Below, in pieces: positions 1 through 10,653 of a stretch of 64,000 nucleotides of DNA (position 1 is the first letter of the stretch; each line of letters starts with the position of its first letter). The position numbers and the translations under genes are program-made. This stretch comes from Xanthobacteraceae bacterium (GTDB lineage: Bacteria; Pseudomonadota; Alphaproteobacteria; Rhizobiales; Xanthobacteraceae): NCBI GenBank assembly GCA_030037645.1, contig JASHQI010000282.1, positions 1 through 64,000 on the forward strand, written 5' to 3'. Below the pieces are notes generated by a model. It had not been told where the DNA came from. It saw only the letters and a list, made by a program, of their open reading frames with translations, and did not search any database.

Positions 1-1041
1 GGCGTTACGCACCAGCCCAACGCTGCCAATGCGCTTGTGCGGCACGTCTTGCCGTAACCCAAGGTGCTTAACCTGAGGATCGTTGAAAACCTCGTCGAAT
101 GTATTGAGCGGAGCCGCCGGAACATCGGCCGCTTGCAACTTCGACAGCCACGTTTGCCGCGTATCGGTCCGGAATATCGCGGCAAGCTCGCTGTGCAGGA
201 CGTCGTAATGGCGGCCGCGCGTCTCCTTGGTGGCGAAGCGCGGGTCGTCGATCCATTGCGGGTTCCCCGCGACTCGAGCCAACGCCTGCCAGAATTTTGT
301 CGGCGTGGATAGGTGAATGACGAACGGCTTGCCGTCGGAGCCGACGAACGCATAGACTTGCGCTTGATGGGTCCGAGTGGCGCGGTTGGGAACCTTGCCA
401 TTTTCAAAAAATCGTGCGGCGTTCTCGCCGCAGAATGAAACCGAGGCTTCCAGAAGCGACGTGTCGACGCGTTGTCCTTTGCCGCCGCGGCCACGCGCGA
501 TCAATGCGGCGAGGATGCCGTTGCACGCCGTGATGCCGGAAAGATGATCGGATAGCGAAATGCCCATCGGGCGCGGATGATCGAGATCGGTTAGGAGACT
601 GAGAAGCCCGCTTGTCGATTGGCCGACGGTGTCGTAGCCCGGGCGGGAGGCATAGGGACCATTCGAGCCGAAGCCGGTGATTGAGCACCATACCAGGCCC
701 GGATTGTCGCGCGACACCTCGTCGTAGCCGAGGCCGAGCCGCTCCATGGTCCCGTTGCGGAAATTCTCGATCAGCACGTCGGCGGTGCGCACCAGGGCGC
801 GCGCTGCGGCGAGCCCGGCCGCGCTCTTGAGATCAAGTACCACGCTTTTCTTATTGCGATTGACGGAGCCGAAAGTCGGACTGTACTCGACGCGCCCCCA
901 GCCGCGAAACGGGTCGCCGCCATCGGGCGCTTCAACCTTGATGACCTCGGCGCCGAAATCGCCGAGCAGCATTCCGGCATAAGGGCCGGACACATAGTTG
1001 GCAAACTCGACAACGCGGATACCTTCGAGCGCGCCAGCCAT
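1..1041 (-). CDS. CaiB/BaiF (family III) CoA-transferase, C-terminus cut by window edge
   Basis: Family III CoA-transferases move CoA between carboxylic acids in the cytoplasm. The reading frame is open from an ATG at 1041 to the window edge (347 codons; the family is usually about 400, so roughly 50 residues are missing). The N-terminus MAGALEGIRVVEF, the segment around FGAEVIKVE (residues 29-37), RNKKSVVLDL (61-71) and TGFGSNGPY (122-130) are typical of the family. Where the catalytic Asp usually sits (S-L-x-D) this protein has SLLEAS, with Glu198; a subset of the family appears to carry Glu there. It diverges from the monooxygenase at 1269, and an acyl-CoA synthetase follows, so a role in CoA activation of an imported acid is likely. 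The substrate cannot be told. Confidence 0.88.
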   Translation of the reverse strand, partial: MAGALEGIRVVEFANYVSGPYAGMLLGDFGAEVIKVEAPDGGDPFRGWGRVEYSPTFGSVNRNKKSVVLDLKSAAGLAAARALVRTADVLIENFRNGTMERLGLGYDEVSRDNPGLVWCSITGFGSNGPYASRPGYDTVGQSTSGLLSLLTDLDHPRPMGISLSDHLSGITACNGILAALIARGRGGKGQRVDTSLLEASVSFCGENAARFFENGKVPNRATRTHQAQVYAFVGSDGKPFVIHLSTPTKFWQALARVAGNPQWIDDPRFATKETRGRHYDVLHSELAAIFRTDTRQTWLSKLQAADVPAAPLNTFDEVFNDPQVKHLGLRQDVPHKRIGSVGLVRNA

Positions 1042-1268
1042 GGCTTTCCCTCGGTGAAGCATCAGGATTCCCACCCACACGGCTGCGAGCGGGGCAGGGG
1101 CACAATACCGCATCTGCACCGATGGTAAAATCACGCCCTGCGCGCGGGCGTAATCTTCGGTCCGAATGACGCGGCAAACTCGGCGACGTGGCGATTTGCA
1201 CCAGCGTCGGCCAGATCGATTGGAGACGCTTCCTTGACTCCAGTCGAGGCCGCAGGATTCAATTCGGT

Positions 1269-2411
1269 ATGAACCGAAGGCCGCAGCAAAAGGACCGGCA
1301 CGAAACCAATCCGGCCTTTGGCAGTCGCAAACTGAAACTCGGCACTTTTCAAACCAATCTCGACAGCGGCTGCGTCATGTCCGACCTCGACGGGCGCCTC
1401 GAGATCACTTGGCCGAATACGGTGACGCTGGCGCAACTCGCCGATGAGATGGACTTCGAGGCGCTGGTGCCGGTCGCGCGCTGGCGCGGCTTTGGCGGCG
1501 CGACCGATCCGCAGGGGCATGGCTTTGAGACCTACACCTGGGCGGCCGGGATTGCCGCGGCGACGCAAAGGTCCGGCGTCATATCGACGTCTCATGTCGC
1601 ACTCAATCATCCGATCATCGCGGCCAAGCAGTCGACCGTCATCGACCACATTTCCAACGGCCGCTATACGCTCAACGTCGTCAACGGCTGGAACTTTCCG
1701 GAAATGGAGATGTTCGGCGTTTCTTTGCTCGAGCATGAGGATCGCTACGCTTGCGCCGAAGAATGGCTCGGTATCGTCAAGCGCTTATGGACCGACGACG
1801 AGACGTTCGACCATGAAGGCAAATTTTATCGGATCAAGGGCGGCTATCTGCAACCGAAGCCGATTCAGTATCCCTACCCAGCGATCATGAACGCGGGCTC
1901 CTCGGAGCGTGGCCGGCGATTTGCGTGCAAGCACTGCGATCTCGTCTTTACCAATATCCGCAGCCACGATCTTGCGACCAACACCGCGCATGTACAGGCC
2001 TATCATCAGCTCGCGCGCAAGGAATATGGTCGCGAAGTGCGGGTGTGGAGCAACGCCACGATTGTTCAGGCGGAGACTGAGCGTGAAGCGCGTGCGTTCT
2101 ATGATTATTACGTCCACGAGAAGGGCGACTGGGCGGCAGCCAAGACCGTGATTGACACCATGGGCGCGGAGATCAATCAGCGCGATTACCCCCAAGAGCG
2201 CCGCAAGGCGATGGCGGAGATGATGATCTCGGGTTGGGGCGGCTTCCCATTGATCGGGACCAAGGACCAGATTGTCGACGGCCTCGCGACGCTGGCAAAG
2301 ATCGGCCTTGACGGCGTTCTGCTGTCCTGGCCGCGCTATATCGAGGGCATGCGCGAATTCCGCGAGGTGACTTATCCGCTGCTCAAGCAGGCGGGACTCC
2401 GAGATATGTAG
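1269..2411 (+). CDS. LLM-class flavin-dependent oxidoreductase (luciferase-like monooxygenase)
   Basis: A bacterial-luciferase-like TIM-barrel enzyme of 380 residues, expected to use reduced FMN and O2 to oxidise a small organic substrate in the cytoplasm. Family signs are the early LKLGTFQTN, an ARWRGFGG segment, [17 protein letters not shown] in the barrel (a stretch typical of alkanal/alkanesulfonate-type enzymes) and [12 protein letters not shown]. The frame is open further upstream to 1188, but that extension is not family-like; the ATG at 1269 gives the expected N-terminus, although its ribosome-binding site is weak. It lies between a divergent CoA-transferase and a codirectional acyl-CoA synthetase (71 nt downstream), suggesting a shared catabolic job. 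The substrate is unknown. Confidence 0.85.
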   Translation: MNRRPQQKDRHETNPAFGSRKLKLGTFQTNLDSGCVMSDLDGRLEITWPNTVTLAQLADEMDFEALVPVARWRGFGGATDPQGHGFETYTWAAGIAAATQRSGVISTSHVALNHPIIAAKQSTVIDHISNGRYTLNVVNGWNFPEMEMFGVSLLEHEDRYACAEEWLGIVKRLWTDDETFDHEGKFYRIKGGYLQPKPIQYPYPAIMNAGSSERGRRFACKHCDLVFTNIRSHDLATNTAHVQAYHQLARKEYGREVRVWSNATIVQAETEREARAFYDYYVHEKGDWAAAKTVIDTMGAEINQRDYPQERRKAMAEMMISGWGGFPLIGTKDQIVDGLATLAKIGLDGVLLSWPRYIEGMREFREVTYPLLKQAGLRDM

Positions 2412-2482
2412 CGAAGCGTAGCCGGCTTTTGCCGTTGCTCAACTCAGGCTACTCTTGGTGTCACAAGCGGGAGCGAGCACGA

Positions 2483-4177
2483 ATGGCGGAGCTAACGCTC
2501 AGTTACGTTCATGGCGCAAACGACAAACCGCTGCTGGGCGAAACTATCGGGCAGTTTTTCGATGCGGCTTGCGCGGAATGGGAGACCCGGCCGGCGCTCG
2601 TCGTTCGCCACCAGAATGTACGATTGAGCTATGGCGAGTTGCGTCTGGCAGTTGACAAGCTCGCGGCCGGGCTGCTGGCGCTTGGTTTACAGCCGGGCGA
2701 TCGAATCGGCATCTGGTCGCCCAACAACAGCGAATGGGTGCTCACGCAGTTTGCGACTGCGAAGGCCGGGCTGATCCTGGTCAACATCAATCCGGCTTAT
2801 CGCGCGACCGAACTTGAATACGCGCTCAATAAGGTCGGTTGCAAGGCGCTCATCCTCGCCGAACGTTTCAAGTCCTCGGACTACGTCGCCATACTGCTCG
2901 AGTTGGCGCCAGAGCTCGGTTGCTCGGCGCCCGGCTATCTCGAAGCGTTACGCTTGCCGTCGTTGCGCTCCATCGTACTCCTCGGCGACGGCCGGCACCC
3001 AGGCACCTTTCGATTTTCCGATGTGCTCGCGCGCAGCAGCGCGGCTGAGGCGGAGCGCATCGCTGCGCTGGGGCCGCAGCTGCAATTCGACGATCCAATC
3101 AACATCCAATTCACATCGGGCACGACCGGATTTCCCAAAGGCGCAACGTTGTCACATCACAATATCCTCAACAATGGCTTCTTCATCGGCGAGTCGATGC
3201 GCCTGACGCCTGATGACCGCCTCTGCATCCCGGTGCCGCTCTATCACTGTTTCGGCATGGTTCTGGGCAATCTCGCCGCGCTGACGCACGGGGCCTGCAT
3301 GGTATTTCCCGGCGAGGGGTTCGATCCGCTGACGACGCTCCAGACGGTCGCCGAGGAGCGCTGTACTGCCCTCCACGGCGTGCCGACCATGTTTATCGCG
3401 CAGCTCGATCATCCGGAGTTCGGGCGTTTCGACCTGGCTTCACTGCGAACCGGCATCATGGCGGGCTCGCCATGCCCTATCGAGGTGATGAAGCGTGCCG
3501 TCGAGAAGATGCATCTCTCGGAGATCACCATCGCCTACGGCATGACCGAGACGAGCCCGGTCAGCTTTCAGAGCTCGACTGAAGATCCTCTCGAGCGACG
3601 TGTTTCAACCGTCGGGCGCATCCAGCCGCATCTCGAAGTGAAGATCATCGATTTGAACGGGCGCATCGTGCCGCCGGGAACGCCGGGCGAATTGTTGACG
3701 CGCGGCTACTCGGTGATGCTCGGCTATTGGGGTGACGAAGAACGTACGCGCGAAGCTATCGATGCGGCGCGCTGGATGCGTACCGGCGATCTCGCGACCA
3801 TCGACGCAGAGGGTTATTGCAACATCGTCGGGCGCATCAAGGACATGGTCATCCGCGGCGGTGAAAATGTTTATCCGCGTGAGATCGAGGAATTCCTCTA
3901 TCGGCATCCGAAAATCCAGGACGTGCAGGTGATCGGCGTGCCGGACGACCGCTACGGTGAAGAGGTTTGCGCCTGGGTCAAGCTGCGGCCGGGGGTGACT
4001 GCCAGTGAAGAGGAGATCAGGGCGTTCTGCCGCGACAAGATCGCCCACTATAAGGTGCCGCGTTACATCAAGTTCGTTGATGAATTCCCGATGACCGTGA
4101 CAGGCAAGATTCAGAAATTCGTCATGCGCGAGAGGACCATTGCAGAGTTGGGCCTGAAGGTGGTCAAGACCGCATGA
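2483..4177 (+). CDS. AMP-binding acyl-CoA synthetase (FadD-like)
   Basis: An adenylate-forming enzyme of 564 residues that activates a carboxylic acid with ATP and then CoA. The P-loop-like motif [11 protein letters not shown], the GMTETSP motif, the RTGDLATID hinge with [16 protein letters not shown], and the C-terminal TGKIQK with the catalytic Lys are all present, so the enzyme should be active. The start chosen is the ATG at 2483 (MAELTLSYV), preceded by GGGAG at 2469; this matches related proteins better than the in-frame start at 2429. Related proteins act on medium or long fatty acids or on methylmercaptopropionate-type acids; specificity cannot be read here. It follows the luciferase-like gene on the same strand. 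Confidence 0.92.
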   Translation: MAELTLSYVHGANDKPLLGETIGQFFDAACAEWETRPALVVRHQNVRLSYGELRLAVDKLAAGLLALGLQPGDRIGIWSPNNSEWVLTQFATAKAGLILVNINPAYRATELEYALNKVGCKALILAERFKSSDYVAILLELAPELGCSAPGYLEALRLPSLRSIVLLGDGRHPGTFRFSDVLARSSAAEAERIAALGPQLQFDDPINIQFTSGTTGFPKGATLSHHNILNNGFFIGESMRLTPDDRLCIPVPLYHCFGMVLGNLAALTHGACMVFPGEGFDPLTTLQTVAEERCTALHGVPTMFIAQLDHPEFGRFDLASLRTGIMAGSPCPIEVMKRAVEKMHLSEITIAYGMTETSPVSFQSSTEDPLERRVSTVGRIQPHLEVKIIDLNGRIVPPGTPGELLTRGYSVMLGYWGDEERTREAIDAARWMRTGDLATIDAEGYCNIVGRIKDMVIRGGENVYPREIEEFLYRHPKIQDVQVIGVPDDRYGEEVCAWVKLRPGVTASEEEIRAFCRDKIAHYKVPRYIKFVDEFPMTVTGKIQKFVMRERTIAELGLKVVKTA

Positions 4178-4238
4178 ATTGTTCGTCACCATTCGAGGTG
4201 CGCGGCGCGCGGGCAACTCGGGATGACCGCTGGCAGGC

Positions 4239-5644
4239 CTAGATTTGCAGGATGATCTCGCAGGAGACGCCTTGCTCGCGCCATTCGAAGCGCAGTTCGC
4301 CATTGAGCTGATGGCAGATTACTCGCTCCATCACGCGCGTGCCGAAACCCTGGCGCGTCGGCGGTTTGACGGCGGGGCCGCCGCTTTCCATCCAACGAAC
4401 CGCCAGCCGCGACGCCGATTGCAACCGCCATTGCAATTCGATGCGTCCGGACGGGCTCGATAACGCTCCGTATTTGGCCGCGTTGCTTGCAAGCTCGTGC
4501 AGGGTAAGCGCCACGGCCTGTGCCGGCGCTTGTTCAAGCATGATGCTCGGACCGTTGATCTGCGTTCGAGAGTCGTCCTGCTGGCAATAGGGCAACAGCT
4601 CCTCAAGCGCCAGTTTGCGCAAATCGGCGCCGGCCCAACGCGATTGCGCGAGTAAAGCATGCGCGTTGGCTAGCGCCCGCAACCGGCCTTCGACTGCTTC
4701 CTTGAGTTCCTCGGGGGTCTCCGGCGTGGGTGAGATGGACGGTGGCTTGCGCCAGCGCCAGCAAATTCTTGGTGCGATGGTCCGCCTCGCGTGCAAGAAG
4801 AGCGATCGTCTCTTCCTTGCGTTTTTGCTCGGTGATGTCGCGTGCGACCTTGGAGGCGCCGACGATGCGCCCGAACTCATCGGTTACCGGCGACACCGTC
4901 AGCGAAACCGTGATGAAGGTGCCATCCTTGCGCTGTCGCACCGTCTCGTAATGGTCTATTCGTGCGCCGCGCCGAATGCGCTCCAGGATTCGGGTTTCCT
5001 CGTCCTGGCGATCCTGAGGGATCAAAATCGTGACCGGTTTGCCGATGACCTCTGCTGCCAGATAGCCGAACAGCCGCTCCGCACCCTTGTTCCAGGTGAT
5101 AATGATACCATTGAGGTCTTTACTGACAATTGCATCGTCACAGGACTCGACGATCGAGGCAAGACGACGAGAGGCATCTTCGGCGCGCTGATGCTCGCTC
5201 ATGTCGATGAGCATGTTCACGGCGCCGATGAAAGCGCCCGAGGCGTCGTATAACGGGGTGGGGAATGCCATGAATGGCACGCGCGTACCGTCGGGTCGCT
5301 CGGCTATCGCCTGGTTGCCACGATTCGGTCGCTGTTCCTTTAATGTCAGCGCCATCGGGCATTGATCGTGCGGCATGTGGGTGCCGTCCGTGTAATAGAG
5401 GCGCCAAGACCCGCAAAACTGATCGGAGTTAAGCTTTGGCCGGGCGCCCCAGCGCGTCTCTGCGGCCTCGTTGAAATAGGTGATCCGCCCCTCGGCATCG
5501 GTCAGATAGACGGCGGCCGGGAGCCGGGAGTAAGTCGAGTAGCTGCTTTAGCTGCACATTATCGAGTTCCGGCACAGGCGGTTGCAGCTGGGTGACCGGC
5601 CAAATGCCCATCTTGGGCTCGGCCCGTTCCGGTTCGATCTTCAT
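4239..5644 (-). pseudogene. PAS-PAS HWE-type sensor histidine kinase, broken by two frameshifts
   Basis: Three consecutive frames together encode one sensor kinase of about 466 residues. The order is a short N-terminus (MKIEPERAEPK, frame 1), a PAS domain starting AAVYLTDAEGRITYFNEAAE and a second PAS (SIVESCDDAIVSKDLNG), both in frame 2, followed by the H-box EADHRTKNLLALAQ, then an HWE kinase core in frame 3 with N-box LHELASNAAKYGAL and WMESGGP. The first break lies at 5517-5530, where the 7-base unit CCGGGAG occurs twice in tandem (plus strand); removing one copy restores LLDLLPAAVYLTD. The second lies at a run of five G (4713-4717); removing one base restores HAGDPEELKEAVEG. The duplication looks like a true slippage mutation; the homopolymer break could also be a sequencing error. 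As written, no full-length kinase can be made. The start could also be the GTG at 5653. Confidence 0.85.
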
Positions 5645-5787
5645 CTGCGGCACTATGTCGTCCCGTTCATCAAGGCCACCCTACGGCCGCCGAACGCCAA
5701 TTGGTTGCTTTGGTTCCATTCAAGCACCCCTTATATAGGCGCGGCCAGCGAACGGATACGTCATTTGACAGTCCCTGTGAGCGCAGG

Positions 5788-7866
5788 TCATTCCACGTTG
5801 CGGCTGCGGCCTGGGCGGCGGCGGATACCAAATACGTTTTGAATGCGAAACGGCGCTGCAGCCTCTTCTTCGGTCATGCCCTCCTCGATCTTGGGCTCCG
5901 ACAAGTGCCACGGCATGCCGATGACGGCCACGCGCGAGCCGCCATATTCAAGGACGGCGGATCGGATATGCTCGGCGCGGCGATTGCTCAAAAGGTATTC
6001 CCACCAGTGTCGCTTGATGATTTCCGGAATCAGGACAGCAATCGTCCGCTCCGGATTGTCATCCTCGAGTTCTCTGATTAGTTTCAACAGCGGCGCGTGA
6101 ATGCGACGATAGGGAGCGCTCAAGTAGACCAGTTTGGGCGGGCTCGGATAACGGGCGGCTGCCGCCGAACTCTCTACAGCCTTCGCCCATTGATCTCGCA
6201 GCTTCTTCTCGTCGCCCGTCACGTCCGGACCCTCGAGCGCGGCCAGGTGAACGGCAGTGACGTCCGGTGAAAGCTCCATGGCGAGGCGAAGCGCGCCGTC
6301 CGTCAGCCGATTCCATTCCCGCGTAGGGACCAGCACAATGGGTGGCTTGGCGCGACGAAACTCGAGCGACCCGTCGTCCTTAAGGCGCTCGCGCACGCCG
6401 TCGTAGTACCGCTTGATCAATTTGTGCAATAGGACGACGCAAGGAATGGCGATGATGGTGATCCAGCCGCCATCCAGAAACTTGGCCACCACAATGACCA
6501 CCAGCGCCGTCACCGTCGTCGAGGCGCCTACGGCGTTGATGACGAGATGAATCCATATTTGGCGGCGACGGGCGCCAAGGTGCTCGCTCCGCAGCTGCCG
6601 TCGCCAATGCGCCACCATGCCCGTTTGCGACATGGTGAAAGTCAAGAATGCGCCGATGGCAAACAGCGGGATCAAGTCGTTGGTGATGCCGTTGAAGACG
6701 ATCAGCAATAGTCCGGCGGTGACCGCGAGATAAAGAATGCCGACCGAAAAAACCAATCGCCGCCCGACAGTCGCAAACGGTCGCGGCAAGAATTCGTCTT
6801 GAGCCACGATCTGGCAGAGCCGCGGAAAGCCGACGAAGCTCGTATTCGCCGACAAACAAAGGATGCACAGCGCACTTGCGATGGCCACATAATAAAAGAC
6901 GCCGCGTCCCGCCACGGCGCCAACGAGTTGCGACAGCACGCTTTGGTAGCCGGGCTGCGTCTGGTCCATGGCTGCGATGCCATAGGAGGTCGCCAGATAG
7001 GCGATGCCGGCGAGCAGGATGCCGAGAATGACGACAATGGCGGTGAGCGTCGCCCGAGCATTGGTCACTCGCGGCTCGCGGAACGCGCCGGTGCCATTGC
7101 TGACCGCCTCGACCCCGGTCATTGCCGTGCAGCCGCTGGCGAATGCGCGCAGCAGGAGCCACGCTCCGACAGCCTCGGTCGCCTTGGGTGGCGGCGGCGG
7201 AGCGACTACCGGCTCCAGGTGGCCGCCACTTGTGGCGATGGCGTATATTCCGAGCACTATGACGATCATGAAACAGGCGATAAACAGATAGGTGGGCATC
7301 GCAAACAACCGGCCAGCGTCGAATGTGCCGCGCAGGTTCACGATCGTGAGTAGCGCAAGGATGGCGAGGCAAAGTGGCAGCGTGTAAGGATGTAACGTAG
7401 GCACGGCCGAGACCAGTGCCGCAACACCTGCCGAGATGCCGACCGCGACGTTGAGCACGTAGTCGATCATCAACGCTGCCGACGCCAACAGGCTCGCGTT
7501 CACGCCCAAGTTATTCTGCGCAACATTGTAGGCACCGCCGCTCTTTGGATAGGCGGCGATGGTTTGCCAATAGGAGGCGAACAGGGTCGTAAGCAGTGCT
7601 AGAATGACCAGCATCAGCGGGCCGAGGTCGGCGACGCCGACGGCGCCCGCCCCGACCAGCACGCTGAGCGCGGCTTCCGGTCCGTAAGCCGATGAGCTCA
7701 GGCCATCGAGGCCGAGCGCTGGCACGCCCTCGCCAGCGCTTATGGCGCGCGAGCGGCTTTCTCGATTGGCAAGCTGCCGACCCAGCAAAAAGCGCACAAC
7801 CGCCCGGAGCGCCGATGAACGCGCTGACGAACCTGCAGGCTGGTCGGGTGTCTCTATCGGATCCAT
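5788..7866 (-). CDS. APC-superfamily amino-acid/polyamine permease with cytoplasmic C-terminal domain
   Basis: A 692-residue membrane transporter. The N-terminal 480 or so residues hold about twelve hydrophobic segments typical of APC permeases, with the early GLDGLSSSAYGPEAAL motif and AYPKSGGAYNVAQNN in the second and third helices. The C-terminal 200 residues are soluble and resemble a universal-stress-protein-like fold (IVLVPTREWNRL, DVTAVHLAALEG). This long form is widespread in bacteria and poorly characterised. I chose the ATG at 7866 (MDPIETPDQ) over an in-frame TTG at 7875. It lies downstream of the MFS gene on the same strand (about 55 nt gap) and upstream of the broken kinase. Confidence 0.87.
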   Translation of the reverse strand: MDPIETPDQPAGSSARSSALRAVVRFLLGRQLANRESRSRAISAGEGVPALGLDGLSSSAYGPEAALSVLVGAGAVGVADLGPLMLVILALLTTLFASYWQTIAAYPKSGGAYNVAQNNLGVNASLLASAALMIDYVLNVAVGISAGVAALVSAVPTLHPYTLPLCLAILALLTIVNLRGTFDAGRLFAMPTYLFIACFMIVIVLGIYAIATSGGHLEPVVAPPPPPKATEAVGAWLLLRAFASGCTAMTGVEAVSNGTGAFREPRVTNARATLTAIVVILGILLAGIAYLATSYGIAAMDQTQPGYQSVLSQLVGAVAGRGVFYYVAIASALCILCLSANTSFVGFPRLCQIVAQDEFLPRPFATVGRRLVFSVGILYLAVTAGLLLIVFNGITNDLIPLFAIGAFLTFTMSQTGMVAHWRRQLRSEHLGARRRQIWIHLVINAVGASTTVTALVVIVVAKFLDGGWITIIAIPCVVLLHKLIKRYYDGVRERLKDDGSLEFRRAKPPIVLVPTREWNRLTDGALRLAMELSPDVTAVHLAALEGPDVTGDEKKLRDQWAKAVESSAAAARYPSPPKLVYLSAPYRRIHAPLLKLIRELEDDNPERTIAVLIPEIIKRHWWEYLLSNRRAEHIRSAVLEYGGSRVAVIGMPWHLSEPKIEEGMTEEEAAAPFRIQNVFGIRRRPGRSRNVE

Positions 7867-7920
7867 CGATCGCAACTTGTTCGCTGCAATAACGCGTACG
7901 TGCCGAACGCGGTTTCGTCC

Positions 7921-9183
7921 TCATCGAATGTGATGAATTCGGTCAGGGACCAGCTCATCGGGCCGTTCGACGCGCCGCAACGTCGGAAAGCGCCAAACCC
8001 AAATGAGAACGACGCCGAGAACAACCGCGCCGCCCAGCACAGCAGAGCCGACCGCACCGAACCACGCCGCGGTGACGCCGGACTCGAACATGCCGATTTG
8101 ACTGGCGCAATTGACGAACAGGGAATTGACGGCAAAGACCCGCCCTCGCATCTCGTCCGGTGTCGCAAATTGGATCAGCGATTGACGGATGACGGTGCTG
8201 AGCATGTCGGCTGAGCCGACGATAGCCAACATGCCGAGTGAGAGAATGGCATGGTCCGAGAATCCAAATGCGATCGTTGCGGCGCCGTACACCGCGACCG
8301 CCGCGAACATGATACGGCCGGCTTTGCGCGTGACAGGCACGCGCGCCAATATCGTGGCGAAAATGATTCCCCCGGTGGCCGGGGCGGCCCGCAGGAGGCC
8401 AAAGCCCCACGAACTGATCTGCAGGATGTCGCGGGCGAAGATCGGCAGCAGCGCCACCACACCGCCGAACAGCGTGGCGACGAGATCGAGCGACATTGCG
8501 CCGAGAACCGCCGGCTGGTTCCAGATGAAGCGAATACCGGCGAGCAGCGTCGCCCACGTCACCTTCGACCGTTCGGTTGGCACGACAGGAAGCGGCAGCA
8601 AAAAACTTGCAATGCCGGCAATGAGAATGAGCAGGGCGCACAGGCCGAAATCAACCCCGGCACCGAAGCTGTAGAGCAGCCCGCCGAGTGCCGGACCTAC
8701 GAGTTGCGACATTTTTCCGGCCGATGCGTAGGCGGATACTGCATGCATCAATATCGCGCGCGGCACCGTCGTGGGCACGAGCGATTGCAGCGCCGGCGCC
8801 TCGAAAGTTCGCGCGACCGCATTGACGAGGAGAAGACCGAAGATTGGTACGACCGGCCGCTCGCCAAAGGTCGCCAGCGTGAGCAAGCCTAGGGACACAG
8901 TGAACTCGACCACGTAACAGCAGTTTAGAATAAGGCGGCGATTGCAACGATCGACAATCTGTCCGGCAACCAGCGTCAAGCACAGCGGGGGAACGAATTG
9001 CACAAGCCCGATCAGCCCGAGAGCAAGCGCGCTGCCGGTAAGATCGTACATAAGCCAACCGACCGCGACGGCCTGCATCTGGTTGGCCGTATTGGCGGCG
9101 GCGCGTGTAGTGAATAAAAGCCGGAATGGGCGATAGCGAAATAGCGGCAGCGTGGACTTGGCTAGATCCGAATGCTCGTTCAT
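7921..9183 (-). CDS. MFS transporter, EntS/MFS_3-like exporter
   Basis: A 420-residue major facilitator protein with about twelve membrane segments. The N-terminus LFRYRPFRLLFTTRAAANTANQ followed by VAVGWLMYDLTGS is typical of the enterobactin-exporter-like MFS_3 group, and the loop-2 motif appears as GQIVDRCNRR. Such proteins export small molecules by proton antiport; the substrate here is unknown and no siderophore genes are nearby. The ATG at 9183 was chosen over a GTG immediately before it. It is transcribed in the same direction as the CDF exporter (88 nt upstream) and the APC permease. Confidence 0.85.
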   Translation of the reverse strand: MNEHSDLAKSTLPLFRYRPFRLLFTTRAAANTANQMQAVAVGWLMYDLTGSALALGLIGLVQFVPPLCLTLVAGQIVDRCNRRLILNCCYVVEFTVSLGLLTLATFGERPVVPIFGLLLVNAVARTFEAPALQSLVPTTVPRAILMHAVSAYASAGKMSQLVGPALGGLLYSFGAGVDFGLCALLILIAGIASFLLPLPVVPTERSKVTWATLLAGIRFIWNQPAVLGAMSLDLVATLFGGVVALLPIFARDILQISSWGFGLLRAAPATGGIIFATILARVPVTRKAGRIMFAAVAVYGAATIAFGFSDHAILSLGMLAIVGSADMLSTVIRQSLIQFATPDEMRGRVFAVNSLFVNCASQIGMFESGVTAAWFGAVGSAVLGGAVVLGVVLIWVWRFPTLRRVERPDELVPDRIHHIR

Positions 9184-9270
9184 CACGCCGTTTTGTCAAC
9201 CTTTTGCTCTGCCCATGATCCTATCCGAAACCCCGACGCCGATTTTGGAATGATGCGCCGATTTGAAAAC

Positions 9271-10221
9271 TCAAACAATGTGTGCCGGCGACAGCTTGCA
9301 CGGCCGATCGCCGCGTTCGATCTGGATCGTCGGATGCTCGATGCCGAACTGATGCTGTAAATCGGTGTATATCAAACCCAGGAATTCGGTTTGCGGATAT
9401 CCTTCCGGCATGACGAGATGGCAAGTGAGTGCGGTTTCGGTGGTGCTCATCGGCCAAATGTGGAGGTCATGCACTTCGGCCACGGCCGGAAGCGACTCCA
9501 AATAGTTTCGCACGGCAACCGGATCGATTTGCGACGGCACTCCCTGCAACGATAATTTCGCCGCGTCGCGCAACAATCCCCACGTGCTGAAAACAATCAC
9601 GGCGGAAATGATGAGGCTCGCCGCGGGATCGACCCATAACCATCCGGTCAGCAGGATGACGACAGCCGCGGCGACCACGCCCGTGGATACGGCGGCATCC
9701 GCCAAAAGATGCAAGAATGCGCCGTGGATGTTGAGGTCGTGGGTATCGCCGCGCGATAAGAGTGCAGCCGCGACGCCGTTGATGACAATACCAACAGCCG
9801 CTACCGCCATCATCGTGCCGCCGACGACTGGCGCCGGAGCGAGCAGACGTTGGATGGCCGCCCAAGCGATGGCGCCGGTCACAACAAGGAGAATAGTAGC
9901 GTTGATCAGAGCGGCCAATATCGAGGTCGAGCGAAAGCCATAGGTGTAGCGCTCGGTCGGATGTTTTTGGGAAATCGAGTGACTCGCCCAAGCCAACAGC
10001 AGGGCCAACACGTCGCCTGCGTTATGACCGGCATCCGCCAATAGCGCCATCGAGTGAGCCAGTACGCCGTAGAGCACTTGGATGACAACCAAAGCGACAT
10101 TGAGCGCGGTCGCCACGGCGAAAGCCGTTCCGAAAACACTTGGCGTGTGATCGTATGCATGGTTGTGGCCATGGTGGTGTGTGTGGCCGTGGTGCGGTTG
10201 GTGTGCGCGATCGGATGCCAT
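9271..10221 (-). CDS. Cation diffusion facilitator (CzcD/ZitB-like divalent metal exporter)
   Basis: A 316-residue CDF-family antiporter that exports Zn2+, Co2+ or Cd2+ from the cytoplasm in exchange for protons. It has a histidine-rich N-terminal tail (residues 9-25), six predicted membrane helices, the metal-site motif LLADAGHNAGD in helix 2 (Asp63, His66) and LHLLADAAVS in helix 5, and a cytoplasmic C-terminal domain with VHDLHIWPMS. The length is normal for the family. It heads a minus-strand series of three transporter genes. No metal-responsive regulator gene is adjacent. Confidence 0.93.
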   Translation of the reverse strand: MASDRAHQPHHGHTHHHGHNHAYDHTPSVFGTAFAVATALNVALVVIQVLYGVLAHSMALLADAGHNAGDVLALLLAWASHSISQKHPTERYTYGFRSTSILAALINATILLVVTGAIAWAAIQRLLAPAPVVGGTMMAVAAVGIVINGVAAALLSRGDTHDLNIHGAFLHLLADAAVSTGVVAAAVVILLTGWLWVDPAASLIISAVIVFSTWGLLRDAAKLSLQGVPSQIDPVAVRNYLESLPAVAEVHDLHIWPMSTTETALTCHLVMPEGYPQTEFLGLIYTDLQHQFGIEHPTIQIERGDRPCKLSPAHIV

Positions 10222-10653
10222 GCTTTCTATCCGTCAGCCTGCATTGCCCGACTTACTTAGCTGCAAATCTCGTGACAGGGAATGAACTCCAGCGGTCGCG
10301 CTTCTTCGATCCTGCAGCGGTCATTCTGTGACGGTCCGGAAGCACTCTCTGCATAGTATATAATGTATTTGTTCTGTGGGCGTGGAATTGACCTGCAGCA
10401 ACAGGGTCTTGCGCGCGCGTCGTCAGCGACAATCGTGGCGCTTCCCAGCGGTCGGGTTGCCGGTGTAGCGTTACCGAAGAGCTGCACGCGGGACGTGCCG
10501 AAATCCTGCTTTTTGCGGCAGCGCTCATGCCATCGGCGGGCGCGATCTCTCCGACGATCGCCATTTTAAGTCTCTATCACATGCCACGGGCCGGGGGCCG
10601 GAGGCCGCCAGGGAGCGGGCGCCGGATTTTGTGCGTAACAAACGGAGGACGAC
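10222..10653. other. 432-bp intergenic stretch with no convincing gene
   Basis: This gap separates the divergent CDF exporter and GYD gene. Short open frames exist on both strands, but none has a family-like sequence or a good ribosome-binding site. An AT-rich patch holds TATAAT at 10359-10364, but no clear -35 hexamer lies at the right distance, so a promoter is possible but not shown. The last bases (GGAGG near 10645) are the ribosome-binding site of the GYD gene. Confidence 0.5.

Noticed and set aside
10253-10564. A possible small minus-strand gene in the 432-bp gap
   Set aside because: No ribosome-binding site, no family resemblance and biased composition; treated as non-coding.
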